Assembly (NCBI GenBank): GCA_963771735.1
Contig: CAVYUN010000002.1
Coordinates: 1,240,001-1,304,000, forward strand
Length of the DNA stretch: 64,000 bases
Source: 66-474 sp963771735
GTDB lineage: Bacteria > Pseudomonadota > Gammaproteobacteria > Xanthomonadales > Rhodanobacteraceae
Direction of reading: 5' to 3'
Positions 45,543 through 54,887 of this stretch are shown one piece after another (the first letter of the stretch is position 1; each line of letters begins with the position of its first letter). The position numbers and the translations under genes were made by a program. The notes under the pieces are model-generated. The model saw only the letters and a list, made by a program, of their open reading frames with translations. It had not been told where the DNA came from and did no database searches.

Positions 45543-48500
45543 TTACCAGATCACGCTGAAAGACGCCTTGAAAGTGCGTGGATAGCCGGTAATGTTGCCG
45601 GTTGAGTTGTATGAGAGCGGGTAGAACGTCGGGTACATCGAATTGATGTCCACCAGGTTCTTGAAGTTGAAGGCATTGATCAGGTCGCCGCGGAATTGCA
45701 GGTGGGTCTTGGTACCCGGCACCGTCCAGTCCTTGATGACCGCGAAATCCACCGATCGGTAACCGAAGATGTTGCCGCCGAACAGGAATTTCCCGTTGCC
45801 CGGGGGTGTACCGCCAACCGGAATATTGTTGGCCCCGTTCGGTGCCGGTGTCGCAGGATAGATGTACCCGTTGTAAGGCGTCGGCGTGGCCAGGGTCACC
45901 TTGGCCGAGTAGGTCATGCCCCAGGGTCCGTCGACCGATCCGGTCATGACCAGCCGGTGTTTGGGCGCGGCATTGGATACGATGAACGGATACTGCTGGA
46001 TGGACGCCTGGTCGAACGAATAGTGCTCGTTGATGTCGCGGTTCTGGGTCGCGTTGGTGTAGGTATAGGCCACCGACACGCTCCAGGGCGATGCCGGTGA
46101 CCACGGCTTCACCAGCGAAAGCAACACCTGGGTGCTGCGGGTCTCGATGCCGTTGTTCCACAGGATCAGCGGACCGTAACCTGGCACCCCGTCGCCCCAT
46201 GGCTGGCCGCCGCCCATCCAGAACGAACCGTCGGGGTAGCGGTTGCCCAGGGTCGCGACCAGGCCGTCGTAGCTGAGGACGCGCGCGATGGTAGCGCTGG
46301 TGTTCCATTCGCCGAGGCGGTTGCGCATGCCGATGCTGAACTGGTCCGAATACGGCACCTTGAGATGGTTGGTGAAGGCATCGACTTCGTAGCCGGCGGT
46401 GCTGCCAGTGACCAGCGATTGCAGCGCCGAAACGCTGTTGGCATAGGACGGATCGAACGGGAAGCACGGCGAGCCTGCGCAGGCTTGGGTCGGACTGCTG
46501 AAGTAGACCGAGGGTTCCTCCAGCGCGAACTTGGTCTGTTCCAATTGCAGGTAGTTGTACAGGTCGCGGTCGTAGGAGCGGCCGGCGCCACCGAAGATCA
46601 CGTGGTTCGAGTCTCCGTTGATATCGTAGGAAAAGCCCAGGCGGGGCTGCCACTCGTTCTTGTAAGCGCTGCGGTTGTGGCCGTTGCTGATGTAGTTGTT
46701 GATGTTGATGCCGCCCAGTGCAAGTTGCTGGGCGTAGGTCTCGCCGGCGGGTGCATTCGGATCGTGGCCATTCAACAACGCATCCACCACGCCGGCTGGT
46801 GTCACCCAATTGAGATAGGATGGATTCTTCTCGATGTCCCAGCGCAGGCCCAGGTTCAGGGTCAGGTGCTCGTTGACCGTCCAGTCGTCCTGGATGTAGG
46901 CGCCGAACTGCTTGTCCTTGGAGCGGACGGTCGAACTGAAACCCGGATTGGTCACCGCGAAGGTGGCCTTGTAGGGCGTTGGGTTGGTGCCTACCAGGCC
47001 GGCCGGGCAGTAGGAGGAATCGACCGCGGCATTGCCCGAACACACGTTGTAGTAAGCCTGCGCTGTGGCGTTGCCGGCGTCCTGCGCGACCAGGTCGATG
47101 TCGCGGTAAACGAAGCCGGTCTTGACCACGTGGTCGCCGTGCCAGTGGAAGTCGGTGAAGGTCAGGTCGTCCTTGATCGACGGACCCTTCTGGCCCTTGT
47201 TCTGTTCGGCACGCGGATCGGGTGCGCCGGTTTGCACGACCAATGAATTGTTGGTGCCGAAGGTGTACGCGGAGCCTACGCCGTCGGTCATCTGCTGCGG
47301 CACGTAGAACGAGTTCTGGTAGCTGAACAGCAGTTCGTTGAACCAGGCATCGGTGCCATGCGACCAGTACAACTCGTAGCGCTTGTCGGTGTTCTTGACA
47401 TTGATGCCCGCATCGGCCGCAGTCTGGCCGCCGACGTTGTCGACCTGGGTTTCGTTGCGGACCTGGGCACGAAATTCGATGCGATCCGAGTCGGTCGGTT
47501 CCCAGTCGATGTTGCCGTAGAACAGGTTTTCCCAGAATGGCAGGTCGGCCGGGCCGAATGCGGCCTGCGCCGAGTCGGGCAGCAGGCCGGGGACGCTGAT
47601 CCCGCCGGAGGCAGTGGTGACGCCGGGGATAACCGAGACCGGCGTGCTGTAGCGCTTCACCTCGTCGGTGATGAAGAAATGCATTCTGTTCTTGATGATC
47701 GGTCCGCCCAAGGCAAAGCCGTAATCCTTCTCGGCCGATGCGGATTTCTTGCCCGAGGCTGTCTCGGCTGGTGTCGAATCGCGCCAGTTCGAATCGGTGT
47801 AGCTGTCGTAGACCTGGCCGTGGAACTCGTTGGTACCGTATTTGGTCAGTGCGGTCACCGCGGCGCTCGCGACCTGGTCGTACTCGGCCTTGTAGTTGGA
47901 GGTGAGCACCTTGTACTGGGAGATCGCGAGCTGCGGGAACGGGTTGCCCTGGCTGTTGTTCTGGCCGGCCGGACCGCCAAACAGGTAACTCTTCTGGCCC
48001 ACGCCGTTGATGTAGACGTTGGTCGTGCTCGAGTCCATGGCACCGCCCTGCAGCGACGTGTGCCCCGACGAATCCACGCTGAAGATCATGCCGGGCACGG
48101 TGTCCGCGAACTCGAGGAAGTTGCGGGTGACCTGCGGCACCGTCTGGATCTGGTGGATCGAGACCGTTTCGCCGACCTGCGAGGTCTTGTTGTCGAACAG
48201 CGGCCTGCCGACGACGTTCACCGCCGCAAGGGTTTGCGCGGAAGTGCTGGGTGCCGGCGCCGCGGCTGCGGCGGTCAGGTCGAGGGTGCCGGTCATGGCG
48301 ACGCTGAGCGTGACGGTCTGGGCCGGCCCCGTTCCGGCCTGGACGCGATACGTGCCGGGCGCCAACCCCACCAGCACGTAGCTGCCGTCGGCGGCCGATT
48401 GCGTGGTGCGCACCTGCCCGGTGGCCAGGTTGCGTGCGGTGACCTGGGCGTTCGCTGGCGCCTTGCCCATCAGGGTCGCGTTCGCACTCTGTGCCCAGAC

Positions 48501-48587
48501 GATGCCCGGCATCACGCCGGTGGTGGCCACGCCCGCGGTGATCAGCGACGCGAGCAGCTTTTTCCTCAACGGCATGTGCTTTCTCAT
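45543..48587 (-). CDS. TonB-dependent receptor (Oar-like, with carboxypeptidase-regulatory-like domain)
   Basis: This 1014-residue outer-membrane transporter has a signal peptide (to about residue 32, IVWAQS) and an N-terminal Ig-like carboxypeptidase-regulatory domain (about 33-110, GSYVLVGLAPGTYRVQAG). The plug domain includes VNVVGRPLFDNKTSQVGETV, and the C-terminal beta-barrel ends in FKASFSVIW with a terminal aromatic. The extra domain and the ending are typical of Oar-like receptors. It probably brings glucan oligosaccharides across the outer membrane. GGAGGG precedes the ATG at 48587. It follows the LacI gene by 52 bases and is followed by a terminator. Confidence 0.92.
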   Translation of the reverse strand: MRKHMPLRKKLLASLITAGVATTGVMPGIVWAQSANATLMGKAPANAQVTARNLATGQVRTTQSAADGSYVLVGLAPGTYRVQAGTGPAQTVTLSVAMTGTLDLTAAAAAPAPSTSAQTLAAVNVVGRPLFDNKTSQVGETVSIHQIQTVPQVTRNFLEFADTVPGMIFSVDSSGHTSLQGGAMDSSTTNVYINGVGQKSYLFGGPAGQNNSQGNPFPQLAISQYKVLTSNYKAEYDQVASAAVTALTKYGTNEFHGQVYDSYTDSNWRDSTPAETASGKKSASAEKDYGFALGGPIIKNRMHFFITDEVKRYSTPVSVIPGVTTASGGISVPGLLPDSAQAAFGPADLPFWENLFYGNIDWEPTDSDRIEFRAQVRNETQVDNVGGQTAADAGINVKNTDKRYELYWSHGTDAWFNELLFSYQNSFYVPQQMTDGVGSAYTFGTNNSLVVQTGAPDPRAEQNKGQKGPSIKDDLTFTDFHWHGDHVVKTGFVYRDIDLVAQDAGNATAQAYYNVCSGNAAVDSSYCPAGLVGTNPTPYKATFAVTNPGFSSTVRSKDKQFGAYIQDDWTVNEHLTLNLGLRWDIEKNPSYLNWVTPAGVVDALLNGHDPNAPAGETYAQQLALGGININNYISNGHNRSAYKNEWQPRLGFSYDINGDSNHVIFGGAGRSYDRDLYNYLQLEQTKFALEEPSVYFSSPTQACAGSPCFPFDPSYANSVSALQSLVTGSTAGYEVDAFTNHLKVPYSDQFSIGMRNRLGEWNTSATIARVLSYDGLVATLGNRYPDGSFWMGGGQPWGDGVPGYGPLILWNNGIETRSTQVLLSLVKPWSPASPWSVSVAYTYTNATQNRDINEHYSFDQASIQQYPFIVSNAAPKHRLVMTGSVDGPWGMTYSAKVTLATPTPYNGYIYPATPAPNGANNIPVGGTPPGNGKFLFGGNIFGYRSVDFAVIKDWTVPGTKTHLQFRGDLINAFNFKNLVDINSMYPTFYPLSYNSTGNITGYPRTFKASFSVIW

Positions 48588-48639
48588 AGTTGCCCTCCAG
48601 AAGACCTTTCTCTCTCGATTGGTTGTAGTCATGACGGCA

Positions 48640-49656
48640 TCAGGTGCCGTCATGCTTGTTCGCCTTCGTGCTCATTCCGCATGAATCACGCACCACGATT
48701 TCGCAATCCAGTGTCTGTACCAATTTCGCTTCGTTGTTGTGCGGCAATTCCATCTGCCTGACCAGCTGTTCCAATGCCTTCTGCCCAAGCTCCACGATGT
48801 GTACCCGCACCGTCGTGAGTGCCGGATTGACGAAGCGGCTGATCGGTATGTCGTCGAAGCCGGCCAGTGCAACGTTCTGCGGTACCCGCAGACCTGCGCT
48901 ATTGAGCGCGAACAGGCAGCCGATCGCCATGGCGTCGTTCGCGGCAAACACGGCGTCGGGACGGTCGGTCATTGCCGCAATTTGCTGGCCGGCGCGGTAT
49001 CCGCTTTCCTCGGTGAAATCGCCAGGTAGCGTTTGCAATCGCGCGTCGCTGTCGGCGAGCGCATCACGGAAGCCGGCCAGCCGGGCGGCGGCATCGAAGT
49101 TGCCGTTGGGGCCTTCGATGAAAACGATGTCGCGATGGCCGCAAGCCAGGAAATGCCGGCCCATCGCGGAGGCGCCGCCGTAATTGTCGATGTTCAAGGC
49201 GGATTGCCCGTGCTGGTCGAGTGCATTCATCAGCACGGCTGGCAGGGAGCCGGCCATGTGACCATCCATCACGGTCGCGTCCACGTGCGGTGACATGATC
49301 AGCAACCCATCCACGCGGCCCTGCATGGCGCGCAAGGCGGCAGCGGCTTCGTTTGCGTCATTGTGCGAACTGGAAACGAGGAGGTGCAGGCCGTGGGCCC
49401 GTGCAGCCAGATCCATGCCGCGGATCAGCTCCGAGAAAAACTCACCGAACAGGTCGGGCAGCAGGGCGCCGACGGTTTGGGTTCGACGCGTGACCAGGCT
49501 ACGAGCCGCGCCGTGCGGTACATAGCGCAAACGGGAAGCCGCGCGCTCGATCCGGGCACGTGTCCCCGGGGTAACGCCCGGGCTTCCGTTCAATGCGCGC
49601 GATACCGTCGCCACAGAAACCTTCGCCTCCCGTGCCACGTCCTTGATCGTCGACAC
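48640..49656 (-). CDS. LacI-family transcriptional regulator of the sugar regulon
   Basis: This 338-residue repressor has an N-terminal HTH (TIKDVAREAKVSVATVSRAL, residues 3-22), a hinge helix (PHGAARSLVTRRT) and a periplasmic-binding-protein-like sensor domain with DAVFAANDAMAIGCLFALN and GFDDIPISRFVNP. The start is GTG at 49656, with AGGGGAAGGG upstream. A consensus-like operator lies 62 bases before it, so it is probably autoregulated, and another lies at 36646 in front of the GH1 and ATPase genes. It reads straight into the receptor gene. The ligand is probably the imported sugar. Confidence 0.93.
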   Translation of the reverse strand: MSTIKDVAREAKVSVATVSRALNGSPGVTPGTRARIERAASRLRYVPHGAARSLVTRRTQTVGALLPDLFGEFFSELIRGMDLAARAHGLHLLVSSSHNDANEAAAALRAMQGRVDGLLIMSPHVDATVMDGHMAGSLPAVLMNALDQHGQSALNIDNYGGASAMGRHFLACGHRDIVFIEGPNGNFDAAARLAGFRDALADSDARLQTLPGDFTEESGYRAGQQIAAMTDRPDAVFAANDAMAIGCLFALNSAGLRVPQNVALAGFDDIPISRFVNPALTTVRVHIVELGQKALEQLVRQMELPHNNEAKLVQTLDCEIVVRDSCGMSTKANKHDGT

Positions 49657-49717
49657 CGTGCCCTTCCCCTGTCGAGAATCCTCCCGTCGCGCGCCCCTCG
49701 CGTCGGTCCGGACCGAA

Positions 49718-49731
49718 TGTAAACGTTTTCA
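49718..49731. promoter_or_regulatory. LacI-family operator upstream of the LacI gene
   Basis: The palindrome TGTAAACGTTTTCA differs from the LacI/GalR consensus TGTAAACGTTTACA at one base. It is 62 bases upstream of the GTG start of the LacI gene, where it would control that gene and the receptor behind it. Confidence 0.75.
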
Positions 49732-49908
49732 TTACCGATTGCAAAGGTTCGTGGGCTTGTGTCCAGGGATCGGCTGGCGGCGAGCGTGGGCGGCGTCGCT
49801 GTGGTCAGGAAGCGTCCCTCGCGTGTCCATCCATGATCCAAGGTGCAATCCCCACGGCCAGCCCGCGGGAATGGGCGCATCCGGTCCTGCTCCACGTTAA
49901 GTGGAAAG

Positions 49909-50781
49909 CTAGGGACGCGTGAATTCCAACACCCGGTCGGCGATTGCCTGATGGGCTCTCACGTGCAGATGATGCGGGCCAGGCAAGTGCACGACGCAGA
50001 TGTCGGTCACGCAGCCGGCGCGTGCTTGCATGAGATCGGGCGGCAGGTACGGGGTCGGCGGATCGGCAAGCAGCAACAGGGTCGGTGCTTCGATCCCTGC
50101 GAGCAGTCGTCGCAACTGGGATTCCTCGATTCGCAAGGGGGTGGTCAGGCGCATGCGTGAATCACTGCGCCAGACGTAGCCGCCGTCGATTGCGCGCAGA
50201 TTGCGTTCGACGATGGGTCGGGCTTCACCGGCGTCGAGGCCACCCACGGCAACACGTGCGGCAACGGCATCGTCAATGGTCGCGAACAGGCGAGGGGTAC
50301 CTCGTGAACTGCGGCGTTGCGCATGGGCGTCGCGCCAGCGCGGCAACGTCTGCGATCCATCATCGGCGAGCGGACCCAGGCCTTCGATCAGCAGCAGTTT
50401 GTCGATGCGCGCCGGCACGGCAGCGGCGGTCAGCGAGGCGATTCCGGCGCCGAGCGAGTGCCCCAGCAGGTCGAAGCGGTCCAGCCCGAGCGCGTCGGCT
50501 GCATCAAGTAGGCAATCGATCTGATCGACGATGTGATAGCGATACGCCTGCGGTGGCAGATGAGCCGAATGACCATGGCCTGGCAGGTCCAGCGCGATCA
50601 CCCGCCGGTCAACCGCAAGCAGCGGTGCCAGCCGCGTGAAGCTTGCAGCATTGTCCAGCCAGCCATGCAGTGCCAGCAGCGGAGGCGCATCGGCATCGCC
50701 CCATTGCAACGCAGCGAGTTCGCCGCACGGTATGGCGATACGGACTTCGGCGGGAGCGTTCACGCCGGCATCATTCCGCAC
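49909..50781 (-). CDS. Alpha/beta-hydrolase overlapping the flavoprotein gene
   Basis: This is a 290-residue cytoplasmic alpha/beta-hydrolase. It shows LLALHGWLDNAASFTRLAPL (oxyanion loop), the nucleophile elbow LLGHSLGAG and a late histidine in LPGPHHLHVRAHQ, so the Ser-Asp-His triad is plausibly complete. It resembles serine hydrolase-like (SERHL) and meta-cleavage-type enzymes; the substrate is unknown. The GTG start at 50781 overlaps the end of the flavoprotein gene by 11 bases (another GTG at 50763), so the two are probably one transcript. It may release or edit an aryl-polyene intermediate, but that is inference. Confidence 0.78.
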   Translation of the reverse strand: MRNDAGVNAPAEVRIAIPCGELAALQWGDADAPPLLALHGWLDNAASFTRLAPLLAVDRRVIALDLPGHGHSAHLPPQAYRYHIVDQIDCLLDAADALGLDRFDLLGHSLGAGIASLTAAAVPARIDKLLLIEGLGPLADDGSQTLPRWRDAHAQRRSSRGTPRLFATIDDAVAARVAVGGLDAGEARPIVERNLRAIDGGYVWRSDSRMRLTTPLRIEESQLRRLLAGIEAPTLLLLADPPTPYLPPDLMQARAGCVTDICVVHLPGPHHLHVRAHQAIADRVLEFTRP

Positions 50782-52093
50782 TGTCGGTGACCACCTGCAT
50801 CCGGTTCTGGCGGCGGCGGTCGGCGAGGTCGGCGGCCCAGCGGCGCAGGTGGAGCAACGCCGTGATTGCGTAGATGGTCTTGAAGATGCGCAGTTTCGAG
50901 AGCACCCTTTTGTCGTCGAACACGTCGCCCGCGAGCATCGAGATCACACCTTGTTCGACCTGCAGGACATTGCGTGGATCTGCGAACAACGCCTTCATCA
51001 CCGGCGAATTGAAGCGATGGATGAACCATGCGAAGCGTGCATAGCCCCGTCGCATGTTTTTCGCGTAGTGTCTCTGCAATATCGCTTCACGGGCGGGGTC
51101 GCGCAAGGCGCCGTCGACCACGCTGCAGGCCTTGCGCGCCGAATGCATCGACAGGAACACGCCCGACGAAAACACGGGGTCGAGGAAGGCCCAGGCGTCG
51201 CCGACCAGGATCCAGCGTGGTCCCGCCATGCGGCTGCATGTGTACGAATAGTTGCCGGTGAAACGTACCGCCGAAATGCGTTCGGCTGTGGCCATGCGTC
51301 GGTCGGCGCCTGGCACGATCGCAAGGGTCCTGGCCATGAAGTCCTCGTTGCCCGCACCTTGCCGGGTCTTCAGATATCCCGGTTTGCACACGCAACCGAC
51401 GCTGGTGATGCCTTCCGGCAGGGGAATGAACCATGCCCACCCTTGTGCGAAGCGGTGGATGCTGATGATGTTTCCGCCGGGATCGTCGGGGTTGCAGGTG
51501 ACGCCCTGGTAATGCGCGAACATTGCCGCGCTCTGGTGCTTGTCGCTGCGTCGAATCAGCTGCAACTGCCGGCCGAGGCATGTGTCGCGACCCGAGGCGT
51601 CCACGACGTAACGTGCGCGCAGCGAGGACTTGGTGCCTTCCGCGTCGATGTGTGCCGTGGCACCTTGGTCGTCGAATGCCACACGTTCTACCTTGATCCG
51701 CTCGCGTGCATCGACGCCGTTTTCCCGTGCATGCTCGAACAACATCTGGTCCATGTCCGCGCGCCGGACCTGGAAGGCGTAGGGTGGAGTATCGCCGAGC
51801 GCGCGTTCGAACCGGAAAGTATAGTAGCTGCCGTCGTCGCGCGGGAAATCCGCGCCCAGCTTCAGACGTCCGAGCGCGCGGAGTTTCTCAAGCGCGCCGA
51901 TTTCCTCGAAGATCGGCATGTTGGCGGGCAGCAGCGATTCGCCGATGTGGAAGCGCGGGTGGATGGACTTCTCCAGCATGGTGACGCGCCAGCCGCGCTT
52001 CGCCAGCAGGGTCGAGACGGTCGAGCCGCCCGGGCCGCCGCCTATCACCAGCACATCGCAGTCGAAGCCGGACGATGTCGCATTTCCATCCAT
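50771..52093 (-). CDS. FAD-dependent oxidoreductase/halogenase-like enzyme of the aryl-polyene locus (1)
   Basis: This 440-residue flavoprotein has the FAD loop VIGGGPGGST (16-25), HIGESLLP (49-56) of the phenolic-halogenase and geranylgeranyl-reductase group, and WAWFIP at 219-224, which matches the WxWxIP pattern of flavin halogenases. VGDAWAFLDPVFSSGVFLS is the second FAD-binding segment. Xanthomonadins are aryl polyenes that may be brominated, so a halogenase role is reasonable; monooxygenase or reductase action is the alternative. It is divergent from the plus-strand operon starting at 52183 and co-directional with the hydrolase that overlaps it. Confidence 0.85.
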   Translation of the reverse strand: MDGNATSSGFDCDVLVIGGGPGGSTVSTLLAKRGWRVTMLEKSIHPRFHIGESLLPANMPIFEEIGALEKLRALGRLKLGADFPRDDGSYYTFRFERALGDTPPYAFQVRRADMDQMLFEHARENGVDARERIKVERVAFDDQGATAHIDAEGTKSSLRARYVVDASGRDTCLGRQLQLIRRSDKHQSAAMFAHYQGVTCNPDDPGGNIISIHRFAQGWAWFIPLPEGITSVGCVCKPGYLKTRQGAGNEDFMARTLAIVPGADRRMATAERISAVRFTGNYSYTCSRMAGPRWILVGDAWAFLDPVFSSGVFLSMHSARKACSVVDGALRDPAREAILQRHYAKNMRRGYARFAWFIHRFNSPVMKALFADPRNVLQVEQGVISMLAGDVFDDKRVLSKLRIFKTIYAITALLHLRRWAADLADRRRQNRMQVVTDSAE

Positions 52094-52182
52094 GTTTTGC
52101 GGATTCCCCCGCCGGTTCAGGCGCCGTCTGGCCGAGCACCTATCATATACACTCGCACGTCGTTGATTCGTCGAGCATCCTG

Positions 52183-52911
52183 ATGCCGGTCACGCCTGCC
52201 AACCCTGCGCGTCCAGATGCCACCCGTGTACCGTGGTCCGGTGTTGCGTTGCTCGCGTGCGCGGTACTGGCGATTGCGGGCGGAATTACGCATCGCCATG
52301 CCTTGAGCTTCGCGGCGGCGGTGTTGTTGCTGCTTGCCTGGTTGCCCCCGGCTTGGCGCAAACACAGCGCCGCGGCACTGGCTGCGTGGCTGGCGTTTGC
52401 AGCCCTGCTACTGGTGCCGGCCGGCATGGGGCACCCCGAGCTGGCGCTTTCGATGCTGCCGGTGGTGTTTCTTGCCGCGGCTTCGTGGCTGTTCGGACGT
52501 ACGTTGCTGCCTGGGGGGGAACCGCTGGTGTCGCGCTTCGTGCGTGTCATCGAAGGCGAGGCGCGCCTGAGCCTGCCTGGCGTGCGCCGTTACACACGCG
52601 GCGTTACGGTGTTCTGGGCGTGCCTGCTGGGTTGCATGGCGCTGCTGTCCCTGCTCATCGCCCTGTTCGCGGTGCCGGGTGGCTGGCTGGCGATGCTGGG
52701 AATCGCGGTCCCGGCGTACCTGCCGGGCTCGTTGCTGGAGTGGTATCCCGAAGCCGGCTGCTGGGCGTTGCTGGCGGCTGCATTCGTCGGCGAGTACCTG
52801 TTCCGCCGTTGGCATCTGCGCGGCATCCCGCATCCAAGTGCGAGGCACTTCGCGATCCAGATCATCCGTCGCTGGCCGATGCTGATGCGAGGTGGAGGCG
52901 AACACCCATGA
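52183..52911 (+). CDS. COG4648-like multi-spanning membrane protein of the aryl-polyene locus
   Basis: This protein of about 242 residues has seven or so hydrophobic helices and short loops. It includes ASWLFGRTLLPGGEPLVSRF, RYTRGVTVFWACLLGCMALL and a C-terminal region with AFVGEYLFRRWHLRGIPHP. This matches the COG4648 type of membrane protein found in aryl-polyene clusters; its function there is not known. It is the first gene of the plus-strand operon and ends in an ATGA overlap with the dehydratase gene. The ATG at 52183 has no strong ribosome-binding site. Confidence 0.8.
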   Translation: MPVTPANPARPDATRVPWSGVALLACAVLAIAGGITHRHALSFAAAVLLLLAWLPPAWRKHSAAALAAWLAFAALLLVPAGMGHPELALSMLPVVFLAAASWLFGRTLLPGGEPLVSRFVRVIEGEARLSLPGVRRYTRGVTVFWACLLGCMALLSLLIALFAVPGGWLAMLGIAVPAYLPGSLLEWYPEAGCWALLAAAFVGEYLFRRWHLRGIPHPSARHFAIQIIRRWPMLMRGGGEHP

Positions 52912-53213
52912 CAGGGACACGTACCGTTCCGCTGTGCATCGCGGCCGACCATCCGGCACTGCCCGGACACTTCCCCGGCAACCCGCTGGTGCCGGGCGTG
53001 GTGCTGCTTGAGCGTGTCGCGGCGGCCTGGAAGGCCTGGCGCGGCGTGCCCGTCGGCAGGTTCGACGCGAAGTTCGTGCAAGCGTTGCGGCCTGACGAAG
53101 ATGCCGTGATCGGGTTGTACGACGAGGGCGAGGGCGTGCGCTTCGAAGTGACAGGCGTGGATGGCCGGGTGCTCGCACGCGGCACGCTGGGCGTAGCAAA
53201 CACACAGAATTGA
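52908..53213 (+). CDS. ApeI-like 3-hydroxyacyl-ACP dehydratase (hotdog)
   Basis: This short 101-residue hotdog domain contains the FabZ-type motif LPGHFPGNPLVPGVVLLERV with the catalytic histidine H21. Such short dehydratases (ApeI in E. coli clusters) remove water from the 3-hydroxyacyl chain during polyene elongation. The ATG overlaps the previous stop by ATGA and has GGAGG 13 bases upstream. It is cytoplasmic and expected to act with the ApeP-like dehydratase encoded at 57216. Confidence 0.87.
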   Translation: MTGTRTVPLCIAADHPALPGHFPGNPLVPGVVLLERVAAAWKAWRGVPVGRFDAKFVQALRPDEDAVIGLYDEGEGVRFEVTGVDGRVLARGTLGVANTQN

Positions 53214-53257
53214 CCGGAACAGGGGAAGCGGAGCATGACGATCCACGGGTGTGACCG

Positions 53258-54256
53258 ATGACTGTGCAGGAACCGCAAGACTTGACCGACGAGCAGGCGC
53301 CTGACGAACACTGGCTGCATCGACCGGAAGCCGGCGGCTGGTTCGCGATCTGGCTGATCCGTTTCATCGGCCTGCACTTCGGTCGTACCTTCGCGCGGCT
53401 GTTCCTGTACCCGATCACGCTGTATTTCTATTTCCGGCGCGGCCCCGAACGGCGCGCGGCACGTGATTATTTCCGGCGCGTGAATGGCAAGCCCGGCAGC
53501 GCCTGGCAGGTGATGTGCCTGATCCACGCCTTCGCCTCGACCATCCTCGATCGCGTGTTCCTGCTGGCCCGCGGCATCGACGGTTTTCGCATCAGCACGC
53601 AGGGCGTGGACGAACTGCACCACCAACTCGACCGCGGACGCGGCGTCCTGTTGCTCGGCGCCCACGTCGGCAGCTTCGAGGTGTTGCGCGTGCTCGCGAC
53701 GCGCAGGCCGGATTGCAAGGTCAAGCTGGTGATGGACAAGGGCAAGACGCCGGCCCTGACGGCGTTGCTGGAGTCGCTGGCGCCCGAACTTGCCGACAGC
53801 GTCATCGACACCGCGCGGGGCGGCATGGATATCGTGCTGGCCCTGTCCGAGGCCGCGAGCGAGGGCGCGATGATCACGCTGTTGGGCGACCGCGGCCGTC
53901 CCCATGAATTGATGCGCGACGTGCCGTTCCTGGGAGACGACGCGCCGTTCCCGACAGCGCCGTGGCAGATCGCGGCACTGCTCAAGGTGCCCGTGGTGCT
54001 GTGTCTCGGCATGTATCGGGGCGGCAACCGCTACGATCTCATCTTCGAAACCCTGGCCGAGCAGGTCGACCTGCCACGCACCGGCCGCCATGCCGCGCTC
54101 GATGCATACATCGGCCATTACGCGGCGCGGCTCGAACACCACCTGCGCGCCGCGCCCTGCAACTGGTTCAATTTCTATGACTTCTGGCAACCGCACACGA
54201 TCGTCGAGACGCAACCGTTGGTGCACGGGGATTTGCGGCACGCGCGTGTTTCCTAG
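53258..54256 (+). CDS. LpxL/HtrB-type lysophospholipid acyltransferase-like protein
   Basis: This 332-residue inner-membrane-associated acyltransferase has one N-terminal hydrophobic segment (WFAIWLIRFIGLHFGRTFAR region). The acyltransferase motif reads LLLGAHVGSFEVLR, with H and E at HxxxxE spacing, followed by LLGDRGRPHELM. In lipid A synthesis the family moves acyl chains from ACP. In aryl-polyene clusters it is thought to attach the polyene acyl group to its lipid or glycan carrier. The gene overlaps the LolA-like gene by 11 bases. Confidence 0.87.
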   Translation: MTVQEPQDLTDEQAPDEHWLHRPEAGGWFAIWLIRFIGLHFGRTFARLFLYPITLYFYFRRGPERRAARDYFRRVNGKPGSAWQVMCLIHAFASTILDRVFLLARGIDGFRISTQGVDELHHQLDRGRGVLLLGAHVGSFEVLRVLATRRPDCKVKLVMDKGKTPALTALLESLAPELADSVIDTARGGMDIVLALSEAASEGAMITLLGDRGRPHELMRDVPFLGDDAPFPTAPWQIAALLKVPVVLCLGMYRGGNRYDLIFETLAEQVDLPRTGRHAALDAYIGHYAARLEHHLRAAPCNWFNFYDFWQPHTIVETQPLVHGDLRHARVS

Positions 54257-54887
54257 GTTCTTCGCCGCGTACGCGTTCGCGGCCTGCGCGACAGCGATCG
54301 CGGCAGCACCCGCATCCGGTCTTGCCGAATCGCTGCTGGCAGGCATGGCGAAAATACCGCCGGTATCGACGTCGTTCGTGGACGTCAGCTATCGAGGCGT
54401 GCTCGACCAGCCGCTGATCGTGTCCGGCACATTGCGCTGGCTGGGCAATGACCGGATGGAGCGTGACATCGACAAGCCCTTCAAGGAAACCGCGAAGATC
54501 GGCGACGGCCAGCTTTCCGTGCAGCGTGGCCAAGGCGAAGTGCACAGCATGCCGCTGTCGCGCGCGCCGCAGGTCGGCGCGATGCTGGCCGGCTTTCGCG
54601 CACTGCTGGGCGGTGACGTTTCCGCGCTGGAGAAGGATTTCACGCTATCGGCCGATGGCGGCGAAGCGCACTGGGTAATCACGCTTACCCCCAGGACCGA
54701 TCAACTCAAGCGGCAAATCGTTTCCATCGTGATCGACGGTCGCGGGCATGAGCCGCGTTGCCTCACGGTCAGCAATACCAACGGCGACAGCAGCATCACG
54801 CTGGTGGGCGCGATGGCGAAGCAGGGCCTGCGAAGTGTCGCACCGCTGGAATCGGCAGTGGCGGCGCGTTGCCGCAACGACCCATGA
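54246..54887 (+). CDS. LolA-like outer-membrane lipoprotein carrier homologue
   Basis: This 213-residue protein has a signal peptide (to about residue 22) and a LolA-type fold. Landmarks are VSTSFVDVSYRGVLDQPLIV, SGTLRWLGNDRMERDIDKPF, then a second half with VITLTPRTDQLKRQIVSIVI. LolA paralogues of aryl-polyene loci (ApeM type) may ferry the polyene lipid across the periplasm. The start is GTG at 54246, the only start in this frame before the signal peptide; it overlaps the acyltransferase end. The stop overlaps the MMPL start by ATGA. Confidence 0.83.
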   Translation: MFPRFFAAYAFAACATAIAAAPASGLAESLLAGMAKIPPVSTSFVDVSYRGVLDQPLIVSGTLRWLGNDRMERDIDKPFKETAKIGDGQLSVQRGQGEVHSMPLSRAPQVGAMLAGFRALLGGDVSALEKDFTLSADGGEAHWVITLTPRTDQLKRQIVSIVIDGRGHEPRCLTVSNTNGDSSITLVGAMAKQGLRSVAPLESAVAARCRNDP

